From Ligula intestinalis (Eukaryota > Platyhelminthes > Cestoda > Diphyllobothriidea > Diphyllobothriidae), in NCBI GenBank assembly GCA_036362985.1, contig JAYGXS010000009.1, forward strand, positions 19,904,162-19,968,161: a stretch of DNA of 64,000 nucleotides. Reading direction: 5' to 3'. Numbering within the stretch: the first letter of the stretch is position 1; every line of letters begins with the position of its first letter. This document shows positions 48,301 through 60,300 of the stretch, piece after piece. The notes below the pieces were generated by a model. That model had not been told where the DNA came from. It was given only the letters and a program-made list of their open reading frames with translations, and made no database searches. The translations under genes and the position numbers were made by a program.

Positions 48301-51300
48301 GTTATTGAAACTTTATCTGGTGATAATTCAAAGGCATGAATCTTCAGCTCGTCTAACTTTGATAGCATACTCTGTGCATTTGTGTGCACGAAAGTTAGCT
48401 TTCTGTTTGCTCGAGAAGTGGTTACAGTCAGGCTCTCCCCGCCCCTTATCGGGTCGACTGTGCGGTCATCCGGGGAGGATCTTTCCCGGGGGAGAACAGT
48501 GGACGCTGGATCACTTGGTTGTTGTAAATAACCAAATGTTTTTCCCCTTCGTTCTGCTTCTGTATGTTTTTCGATTTGGCTCAATCCTCCCTCTACTGAG
48601 CCGAATGTGTGGTTATCCGGAACGGACCTATCGAAGGTGAGAACAATGGACGTTGGATCACTTGGTTGTTGACAGGCTACAGGGGGTAAATTATAGTGAT
48701 GGTGGACGCATTTGGCATCAACCGCACTCTTCACCTTCGTTTGACATCAAGAAGACCAAATGGGACTCGACGCTAGCCGCTTTCTGCTACGCAAGACAGA
48801 CACCACCTAACTTAGTGACAGTAGACTGAGCACGGGTACTAATGCACTACTTACCGTAACTCACGCCCGGTAGATGTCAAGACAGGCTGGAGGAGGCCGA
48901 GGCTGATACGACAACTTCTTTTTCTTTTACCACTACTACTACTACTGATTAGCAATGTAACTGAGTCTTAATAGTACTGGTATTATTTCTGACTTCAGTA
49001 TTAGTCAGAGGTGACGCTGATTTGAAATCGACGCTGGGACTCATGCATCCATGCTCCCAACAAGGAGTGTGGAATATGGGTGTTTGCTATTTCGAGTAAC
49101 TACATGTTTGAGGCCCTGATCACACCAGGGCTTGCCTTGGTTTCCGCCCTCTCAACTCTATCCCCCAAGGCTGTGGCCGTTTCTACTAGGAGTTGGACTA
49201 CGAGGACAAGGATACTTCTGCCCTAAGTACGTTCCGATGCTAAAGTGCTAATTCTAGTAATCACAGTTACTAAGACCAATTCGTTCCAACTCTTATTATT
49301 CCTCCTCACTACTACTGCTGCCGCGTGTTCGGTTATCCGAGTCGGAAGTAATGTTTCTGTTTCTGAGGTCTTGTGATTCTGTCTTGCAGATCAGTTGCCC
49401 TCTTTTTATGCATATTTTAGTCCTATTCGCCTTGTGTGCGTGTGACGTGCATCCACCTTTTATTTCAAACTATCCTCACAGTTCCGAACCTTGGCACTCG
49501 GCCTCGCCGCGACCACCCTGCCTCTGGCGTCATGCTCTTGAACGACAATCATCACACTGCCGCTCCGCCGATGCCGCTGCCGCCGCCTACTGCTGCTGTA
49601 AGAGGCCAGTAGCATCCGCCTGGACCTCGGGCACCTGTGTCTGGCGTATGCTGCATCCCAGCACGAGGCCTTTTGAGTGCACAGATGTGCTGCGGCGTTT
49701 GCATGCCGCGGGATTGCTCAGTGATCAGGAGTTTCGACGCCACCAGGCGCGCATCACTCCGACCGCTTTGCTGCCACACCTGCTCATGTGCCCCCCGGCG
49801 ACGACGACGAGGATGAGCTTCGGCGCCGCCTCGGATCTGCTGTCCTCCTCCTACCCAACAGTCCGTGACGGACCTTTTGGTCGGCGCAGCATGTCCTCCT
49901 GTGGGTTCTGTGGCATCCGTTTCTCCACCCATTCTGTAAAACGCCTATCTTTTTTGTAATGTGCGGTCGTAAGGCGTTTGGATGATACGGCGTGCGTGTG
50001 TGCGCTTGTAGGCAGTCGGCACCCAGTATGCGCACTCAATCTGTATGAGATCAAATAAATGCATAGACCTCTCCTCCCACACACCTTAATCTCTTCGCCC
50101 TGTGTGTGTGAGGTGCATCCACCTTTTAGTTCAAACTGTCCTCACATTTGCGGACCCTGTGGGTTCTGTGGTATCCGTTTCTTGAGTCACTTTTGCCACT
50201 CTGTAAAACACCGGTTTGTTTCTCCACCTAGTTTGTGGTCGTCGTGCGTACGATGTTGCGGTTGCGAGCATGTTGTGCTATCTCTCGCGTGCACAGTTTT
50301 CTACAAATGCAGGATAGTGTTGTGCGTAAAATCTGCGGCGGTGGGAGGGGGTGGGGTGGAGGAGGAGGAGAGGTAGGGTTGGTAATAGCGTCAGTCCACG
50401 GTACAAGGCGTATGGATATCTCATAATTCACCCTAGTCTCTTTTGCTTTCAATAATTGCGAATTTTTCTTCTGCCACTTTGGCGTTATTTTTGCTATTTT
50501 AGAGCGGTGCTATGCTTTTTTCGGTGACCTTTGCAGTGTGTTAAAACCAGACCCTTCGTATCCCTCCTCATCCTCATCCTCCTTTTTCCCCACAATGCTT
50601 TGTTTCCTGGCCATTGACGACTAAACCGTTTTTGGGAGCATTTTGCGAGTACCAGCGTGTATTGTGCACTCTGCTAACCGAAACACAAGTTTTTTCCCTG
50701 TCGCCCACGTTTCCTAGTAAATAAATCAGGTGGCCGTCACTGTTCGCCCTGCCAAACAGTTCTGTCAACTAGCTTACACTGAGCGCGATTACCAAATGGG
50801 GCAATATCACTTTAAAAAGACATTTGTCCTGGTTGGAACCGATTGTGTTTCTCCTCTGAATTATCGTGCAAGGCTACCGATAACGTTAGAATTGTGTTTC
50901 TTTTTTGGGAATTGAACCTTTCAGGAGAGGGAAAGTGGGGTTCTTAAGTTAATGGCAAAAGGGACGGATTTCTATGTGTGTTGTAGGCTTATAGTTCCGT
51001 GCGGGGGTATACATGAGCACCTTCAAACCTGTTTAGTGCCGAAAGTAACCGGGATAACTTACCAGTTTCGAAGAAAAAACACGCGCGACCTCGTAGGAAA
51101 GCTACGCACTTCTCATCGGTTAAGGGGGAAGTCGGCATACTTCCATGATGATGGTTTGGTCGAGTGGGGGTACACAATTTCGTTACTTACTCAAAAATAA
51201 TTAATGGCTTTTAACGACTATCCATGTCCTCTTTAGGTAGAACTGACTGAAGACATCTAAAATGGGGTTCTATTTTGTACAGAAAGTTGATCTGCTGCAG

Positions 51301-54300
51301 TGAAACACAAGGTTCTATGCATCCGAAGGTTCTCATTTACGTCGTAGTCTATGATCAAAAAAGATCGGATACGAGTAGCTCCTTTCACGTATATTGCAGT
51401 TGCTATTTCAGGATTTGCCTGTGCTATTGACGACTGCAGCATTTATTGCTAGTGGTAGCATGCGGTGCGCTGAATAGTTGCCCGTCGTGGCGTCGTTAAT
51501 TGCCGAGACCTCGTCACTGATGTGAGTTTATGGGTCATTTGACTCACTGACATTGAGACCGAAAACGGCATTCACTCCTTACTAGCAGGCTACTCCGCTA
51601 AGACGGTCTCATAATAGAATCTGACGAGGGAGGTAATTGCCCCAAGGGCCTAAAACGATCGATCTTCTAGTTCGAGGGTCACAGAATTGCTAACTACAGC
51701 AATAACTTTGGTCTCCACGAACGCGACTTCATGACCGGATGATCGTAGAATAAACCAGAACATAGGAATTAGCGTCATGCCTCCCCTCTGCTGCTGCGTG
51801 TTCGGTCCTCCGAGTCAAGCGTACTGTTTCTGTTCCCTCGATATATCTGCCTTCACATGAACTGCGCCAGGTACGGCAAACGATTTCAGACGCCTCCTGC
51901 CGTGACAGTGGGTCCTTTTGGGTCTCATGAACTGTCACCTGACGGTTGTCTCCGGTTTGTATGTAGCCTTAACTCCAAATGGTGTGAAAACATGGCTGAC
52001 GTCCTCCGAAAAGTTCCTGAAATGCGGGACATTTCGCTCAAATTTGGTTTGGCTCAGCTTGGCCTCGACTCGTTTGCGCATGAACTGGTAGCCAGTTATT
52101 CTCAGTGCCCCCTTCCAAGTTATTGTGATTAACCGAACCAGATCTCTCGCGGTTCATTGCAATTCCTTACAACTGAGTTTCTAGCTGATAAAGTTGCTTT
52201 TGTTGAAGCCTCTTTATTGTTCCAGCTCTCAGATTTTTTTCTCTATGACTGCTTATTGGAACTCGCTTTTTGATTTCTGCCGATGTGAGCTTGTCGCTAG
52301 CCTGGGCGAGGCGTGTGTCCACTGTGTTTATTTCTGCCTGAGAGCGACTATAATTTCCAACTCCTTTAGTGGTTTGTGAGCAGTAAGTTCAGCTGCCCTG
52401 TGTCTCACCGTGATGCCATACAAAGGCTGCGGGGCAATAAGGCACCCGGAGCGAGGGCGGTATACTCGCTGAAATCTGCAAGTCTTGTGTCGACACTGAC
52501 GCCTTGGGTCCATGATGTAATTGGACAAGCGTCGACACAGACGAGGCCGTTCCTGATGGCTGGGGCTTAAGCGTCCTCGCATCTGCTACAAGAAGGGAGA
52601 TTAAACAAGATGTGATCTGTCAGTTTGTCCATAAAAGCTAGGAAGACCAAGGTTTTTTGTGTTGCCTCCTTGCCCAGCAGAAGACACCTCTCGAGATTAA
52701 TGGCTGTAAATTTGAAGAAGTAGACAGTTTTGACTACCTCCAGGCGAGGTTGTTGCTGAATGGCCTGATTAGGGATGACATTGTCTCCCGAATACATGCA
52801 GCTCGTACAGTTTTCTCAAGGCGTAAAATGTGCCTATGAAACTGACGCGATATTTCTATTGCCACGAAGGTTCGCGTGTACCGTGCAACCTTGCGGCCTG
52901 TCCTTCCCTATGGTGAGGAATTTTTGGCTATGCGCGTGGACGATGAAAGAAAAGTGGAGTTATTTAACCTCTACTGCTTGAGGACCATCCTTCGAATCAA
53001 GTACAAATCAGACCGTCAACAATCGCTGCGACAACATCGTGAGGATATCTCAGGCCATCCAATGGAGACGACTGGGGTGGTTTGGGCCTGTACTTTGTCG
53101 TCAACCTCGCGAGTTCCATGTTACTGCCCTCGATCTGACACCACCACCGAATTTGAGACGTCACAGAGGGGGTCAACTCACAACCTGGCTCGACTCAGTC
53201 CGTCAGGACATGAAAGGGCTTCTTGGGACTTCGGTATTCGGCCTTCAGAGTTGGCGAAGCGAAAATATTAAACTGAGAAGTCGAAAACGACTCGATCGCT
53301 GGGACAGTATGTTTTTTTGCTTTTATTATCAAATATTAAACTGTCTAGGTATGCTGGCACGAACCGTAACGCGTGGAGAAGTACCACTCGGGAAATAATC
53401 GCGGTCGGCTAGATCAGTCATAATCGCAGCCTTTACAGGTAGAAGTAAAATTTAGACTAAGTCGATCGTGCTTGCCAGGACAAGGGTTTGTGTGTATGTG
53501 CTCGTTTTGTTATCAGTCACACTGTGCGCTTAACGTTTCTAGGATTGCTCGTAGTCAGAGTGATTTATTTTACCATGCCAGGCCGCTCAACAACGTCTGT
53601 TGGTATGAAAGTGTTGTATGGTCGAATGTAAACGAGACCATTTAGCAGTCAACTATTAAAAGCTTCTAGGTCACAGCGTTCCTAAGTATGCCTACAAGAA
53701 GCCGTGGCTTCTTCAGACAAGTGGACCATTTGTACTACCGTGCCACTGCTTGATAGGTTCTCTTTTATTTTTTTGATAGAACTGTCTCGTAGGGCTGCCT
53801 TAATATCTATTTTCTCCGCCCAATTATATTACGGAATTGGCGTTTAACGAGTGTAAATGGATATTTGATTGAGTTGAAAGCGATCAAATTAAAACTATTT
53901 ATTATTGTTTTAATGAACTTAATATAATCAATTCCATCAACATAAACTCATGTTGCTCGTGTAACTGATGCTTGCTAATGGTAATCTGACCATATATTGG
54001 CAGAATCTAACAAAAAATTTCAAGTCATACTACTGAAAATTTAAAAGTAGTCTATTATTATAATATAGGGCCCTTAAGATTTTTTCTTCATTCTGGTCAG
54101 GGGCCTACGATGGCAATCTCTACGTAGCCTTCGGTACTCTTCGCAGTGATGCCTTACGCTTCAAGGTCTACTTCAACGACGTTTGGCGTTATTCTCTGGA
54201 GGCCAACCAGTGGTTTCCTGTGCACTACGACCACGATGACAGCCAACCTGCCGCCGCCGCTGCCGCTGTGGCGTCCGGCCCCTCAGCCCGACGCCGTGCC

Positions 54301-57300
54301 ATTGCTGCCCTGCATCTGCCCCAACCCCGCCCGCACAGGGAGTCCGGCCACCCGCGGGTCTTTGTCTACGGTGGCACCCAGCCGCAGCGGCTAAACGCGG
54401 TTGGCGCTCGCAACAGAACTGGCCTGACAGTCGCTGCTGCCGCAGGCGACACTGTAACGCACAGCAGCAGTAGTTGTGGCATTGGCGCCGGCAGCAACAA
54501 GGGTAAGCCCAACATTTTCGTGTTTATTAGGCGGAGGGTTTGGCAGATTGGAATAATTTCGGTTAAGCCAATCGTCAAAAAAACTCGCGGCCTCGGTGAG
54601 AATCGAACCCGCACCGTAGGGAAGGCTTTTGCGCAGCCAACACTCTACCATGGGGCTACGAGGCTCACCGTGCGCCGTGGGTCGATCTGTTTGCCCAACT
54701 TTACTGCACCTATGGAATCCACTTCCTACTAATAAAGTGCACCTAGTGGTCATTCTGGTGTGTTTTAGATAATTGCTTAGGAAATCCTGCACGGACAGTC
54801 AGCTTACTGTATCCGCAATGGTGGATTCCATACGAGCAGTAGGTTAGGTGGGCTGATCGACCCAAGTGTGATTATATTCACGGCTCCGGGTGACCTCGTA
54901 GCTCAATGGTAGAGCGATGGCTACGCAAAAGCCTTCCCTGCCGTTTGGGTTCGATTCTCACCGATTTGGCGAGTTTTTCACAATGGGGTCAACTGAAATT
55001 ATTCAAGTTTGCCGTTATCTCCTGCCTTCCTTGACTTTTTTTAAAAGCGTACATTTGAATTTGTGAGGACGTCGAAAGTGAATTAACAAAAATAGGCATA
55101 CTTCTTGCGCAGGAATTTTTGCTCGAGTACAGTTCTCGCAGGTGGTCGGAAAGACGCTCGTAAAAAAGTCCTCATCCTAAAGTGATAAAATAAGTTTGCG
55201 GATTATGATGCACGCTCATTAAGGTAATTTTCCGAAAAGCAGTTGGTGGGCATGCGAAACTTTTCAAAGCATTCTCATCGGGTCAGCACATTTATTATTG
55301 GAACGGGGTATGAGTTAAGGATGTGGTCAATAATTTTCTTATCATACAAGTGCGTTGTTAAGCGAAATTGCGTTGTTAAACGAAGGCTAGTTACGCAGCG
55401 GGGAGGGTTCGGTGGAGACAGTCCAGGAGAGGACTAAAGCGCAGAGGAGTGCAGACAAGCGACCGCTGGCCGTACCAAAAGCGCAGCTTGCGGGAGGTTC
55501 TTTTGCGCACACAAGACTTTACAAATCACCCGAAAGACTTCGTTGCGTGATCCGCACAATGTCCAGAATCAACAATATGCACAGGAATAGCCCTGTTTAT
55601 GCTCCTGACTTCACCCTTTTCTCAGCCATGCTATCCCTTATTGCTTTGGATAAGCACCGACTCCTGCGACCAATATAGCCTGCTGCCTAGAAGCGAGCAA
55701 ATGAACAGATGCACATGGAGGTTGTCTGAGCTGGCATCCTATCCTTATCTTCCCCGTGCGTGCTGTACTCCTATCTCGTGAGGTGGATAAGGTGAGTAGG
55801 GTAGCAGTTGCTAGTTTCTCCCTCGCTATAAACTAATTCACGTGAAACTCGTCTGTGCTGCGTCCAATTCGTGGAACAGTCCCAAGACATCGCAACTGGT
55901 GACTCCCGAATTCTTGCTTAAGCCATTCCACCTAGTCCTGAGCAAGCCCCGGTTATTAGATCGCCCAAAAAAACCGTTGATTTGTGGTCCGTTGGACAGC
56001 CTTTGCGTGGAATGACGTGTTAAAGGACTACTATCATTCGAAGTGAACCCCTGCAATACTACCACGCACATCCCCTTACTACAAGGCGTCTGCTTCTTCA
56101 GACTTAATCCGAAACTGCAATACGACATACGCGGGCACATTCGAAAACCCGATTGCTTCGAATTTTCCTTAGGCTTTTCAAAAGTATATCCATAAGTAAG
56201 GAGGCTAGTCGAGCAGCGAAAAAAGATTATTGTTCTCATCTTTCCAATTCCTGCAGGAGTTTATCGTCAAAGTTAGTGAGGGCAACGCGAAAAGGCTGCA
56301 CTTATAAAGTCTACAAATCGATCAGTGGTCAATCACGCAAGTCTGGAGTTGACTGCACAGAGTTCCGTATCTCCGTGCCAGATCGATATATCGATTGATT
56401 ACGTAACGTGGCATTTGCAGCCCGTGGAACATCCGTTGGCACTTGTAAAACAGTGGATGACAGTCTGGTTTCGGGCTCACTACGTGAACTTCGCACAATT
56501 GCCTACTTATTTTGTAGCAGTAAACATTTTGTCTCTCTATAAAAGCCTTGTCGTCCAAATGCATTAGAAGTTGTTAGGAGTTTTTTAAGAAGTGAAAAAA
56601 GCTAACTTCTCATGATTGTACACTATCTCTAAAATTCGATATAGATTCGATATAAGATTGTATCCAATTCGCAGGTATCATTAGGCAGTTGTTTCCTTTT
56701 GACTGTATTTCTTATTTTAGTTATCACGTGTCACACATTAGATTATTTAAATAATTTGTTCTATAATGATCTACTTGTATACGCTCTTCTTTTCTAATGT
56801 TTTTTCTCTCCCTTGGTATGCCCCCCACCCATTTAACCCCTATTACCACCGGTCGAATATTACAGAATCCTCTCAATCTCATTTGCTGTAGTAGCCTGAA
56901 ACCAGACTGTTACAAAAAAGGCAGCATACAAGTCGACGAAAACTGTCTAGGCTCGAAATAGACCAGGGCAATTTTTCAGGGGAGCGTGATACCCACCTAG
57001 ACGTGCCATCAACACGCACACCAGGGAGCTCTTATCGCGCGGCGTGTTAAAGCTTTTCAGGTTCAACCCTAACGGCTACGATCTTCCAGGCCCAGTTCCT
57101 TAGAAGGGGAGAGAAGTCTTATGAAAGCAAGACTGTTAGGAACAATATATTTTGTACAGAAAAGTAAGGAGGAAGTTGCCACTCAGTCCGGCATGGCGTT
57201 TGACCGTGAGGGCCGTGTGAGAGCGTTGGGTCGTCACACCGGCCGACGACACTGCCTGCGTCTGCCACCCTGACGGGCGGAATCCCGAGTGGCCGTCAGG

Positions 57301-60300
57301 AGTTAAGAGGCGTGGGGCACCAGTGACCACTACACTCATGTCGGAATGCTCTTGTGCCCCCTAGAAGGGAGGCAACTGTGATCGGCCAAAAACATACAGA
57401 TTTTGGAAATACCCACGTTTGGCTGTTGGCTGCATCTTGTTTCTCCTGCAGATTGCCCGGGACCTCGTGGAATATGATTCCAGTTGCAATTTGTGGTTTC
57501 AAACAGTAGGTAGTCAGAATTTTGTCGCCAGACACAGACGAAGAAGTGAGTAAGTAAGCTCTAGGCAGCAGCAGCTCAGTAAGAGACGGTGCAATCGCTG
57601 AAACAGGAAGATTTAAGAGCCTAACGTTTTGGGCAGTATTAGAGACAACCGCAGGTAAGTGTGATCGACGACTGCCATACTGCCATGGCCTTAATTCTCA
57701 CCCTCCAGTTGTGATCGCGTATATGGTCGCGTTGCCATGCGCGGACTATAAGTGCTCCATCACCCCTATCTGCGATTGTTCCTAGTAATGGGTTCAGGCG
57801 TGGATCCAAAACGTTAGGCCGATAGAATTCAGCAATCGCACCTTCTTCTGAACAGATGAAGGTAACCGGGTCTTTGTTCTCATAAGTCAAGCGCATACTG
57901 CACGACAGTAATCGAAGGTTGACGTTAAAATATCTCACCACCACTGTACAGCAGCCTTCATTCCTCGACCCACTATAAGAGAAGTTAGGTAATACGGTCG
58001 ATATGAAAAGCGTTAAGAAGATAAAACTGTAAGTTGTTTGCACTGCAAAATTAGCCTGAGAATCACAACACAGTCTCGCCACATGAAAAAATATGCCGGA
58101 AGAGAGTTCCGGTCTCCTGGTAGACTTGCGATTTTGACAAAACCGATTAACAGCAAAAAGTGGTTGCCTAGTATTTAGCTTTCATGCTAGCTGTCTTGGC
58201 TCAGGCTTCTGTCATGCTGGGTCCGGGTTTAGGCTGAAGAAGTCAACTGAATTATTAACCGAAGTCCGATGCTCATACCCCACATTGTTCACACCTTTAA
58301 AACTTATGGGCTCGTGAGTGCACAAATAACTCTTAGAATCCACAGTGACGGATTATACCGTGGCGATTATTTGCTCAAATCTGTGCTAGTTCGCCTGCCA
58401 TAGACGATGGGGATGACGCATGCGACCTTTGTCATGTGGGGGGGGGTAGGGAGACTTTTGCTTAATCGTTCTTGTCCTCTGCCTCCCTTATCACCTCCCC
58501 TCTGTAGGTGTAGTTTCCAATGCAAGACAGCGGTAGGTTGTTAGGGTGTATGGCATGCTTAATTCAGTTGACCCATTTCTGAAAATTTCGCGGCTTCAGT
58601 GGGAGTCGAACCCACACAGCAGGGAAGGCTTCTACACAGTCAACGCTCTACCAACTGAGCTACCAGACTCGCCGTGCGCCGTGAATTTAATCACACTTGG
58701 GTCGATTTTACTCGCCCAGCTTACTGCGTGTATGGAATCTACCAATACGGGACAGCAAGCTGACTGCCCAGGCAGGATTTCCTAAGCAGTCATCTAGAAT
58801 CCACCAGAGTGACTAATAGGCTCACGTACAGCAACTAATATGGCCTAAGGATTCCATCTCCCGCCTAGCATACTCCTTTTTACACCCCTTTAGATCTAAC
58901 ACAATAGTGTTCGATGAATGTTCACGCGACTCCTAACGGAACTCGGCTGCCTGGGGTCTTGACAGTGGCTCTGACAGCCGTAGCAGCTCGTAGTGTAGAC
59001 AGATAGTTTTTTCCGGCAAAGACAAGGGAGACTGGAATGGCCATTTCTGGCGTATTAGCTATCGTCAGCCAGTCATACCCAGACTCAAGTGGCGTCCCAC
59101 TCGAGCTTCGAACTCGCGACATCTTTGATCAGAGTCAAACGCCCTAACCACTGAGTCGTCTTGCCGGTTTAGGTTGGGAGATATTGACATCCGTTGACGA
59201 CCAATCACCACACTCAGTGGTTGGGACGTTGACTCAGATAAAAGAGTTGGCGAGTTCGAGACTCTGACAGGAAGTTACTTGACGATGGCTAGTAAGACAG
59301 AATGGCCATTCCAGTCTCTCTTGTCTTTAACGGTAATACTATCAGCCTACAACACTGTTTCCTGTTAGGGCTAACACATTCGGTGACTGAGTGCCTGTAA
59401 TCTGCCACTCCTCCCGCTTGAGTGTTTTATTTTCTCCTTCTCTCTCTTTCCAGAACTTCGAACGGTTGCTAGTCCACCTCTTACCCCGCGCTCTCTCCTC
59501 CTCACCGCCGCCCCCACTAGTCCCCCACAACCTCTCGATCCACTGACCAGCCCCATCCTCTTTGTTGTAATTGGAGATGGCGATTCCTCCGGCTCCTCCG
59601 GCTTCCATCTTTTCGCGACAGCCCCATCCGCCTTCCTCACCAATCCCCTTCCCACCCTCTGTTCCTACGGTGGCCTGCTGGTCTTCACCTCTCTCACCGA
59701 CCTCCTGACCAGCCCCTCCAACCTCTCCTCCGATCTGGCCTCCGGTGCTGCTGATGCTGCCTCGGAGGTGGAGAGTGCAACCGCCACGAGCCTGTTACGC
59801 GCACTACAATCTTGTCACTCCTCCCCCGCGGAACCCAGTGGCGACCGACGGCCGCCGTGCCCTGCCTTATTCACCCTCCTGCTCTGCGAGCCCGGCAGCG
59901 ATGGCGGCGGCGGTGGCGGCAGTGTTACCTTCAACAAACCTCCCGCCACAGCAGACATTGCGACCGCAACAGCGGTCTGTCTCCGCCTGGTTGACCGTGT
60001 GGCTACGGAGCTGGCGCATCAGCTGCCGTCACGGAATGCGGAAGAGGAGGAGGCGGGGGAGAGACCACCGGTACCTGCACACAGTATTCGTATCTTTTTG
60101 CCCCTGGAAGAGGCCACGATGACAAGTCCATCCTATGCTGACGCCGCTGCCTTCTCCACAAGCGGTTGTAGTAGTCTTCAGTGCTGCCTGCGTCCGAGCT
60201 TCTTCCAGGTCGCCACCACGGAGGCCTTGACGGCGTTTGTCCAGTCTCTCGCCGCTGTCGCCATTTACCCACGGGGTTCCACCCAGTCCGATGCTTCTGC

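Noticed and set aside
49552..49932. 126-codon minus-strand frame over kelch exon 5
   Set aside because: It is the antisense shadow of a GC-rich plus-strand exon whose phases fit its neighbours.
54884..54960. tRNA gene suggested by clear A and B boxes
   Set aside because: The acceptor and anticodon stems do not pair and a SINE body with four other copies in the window surrounds it.
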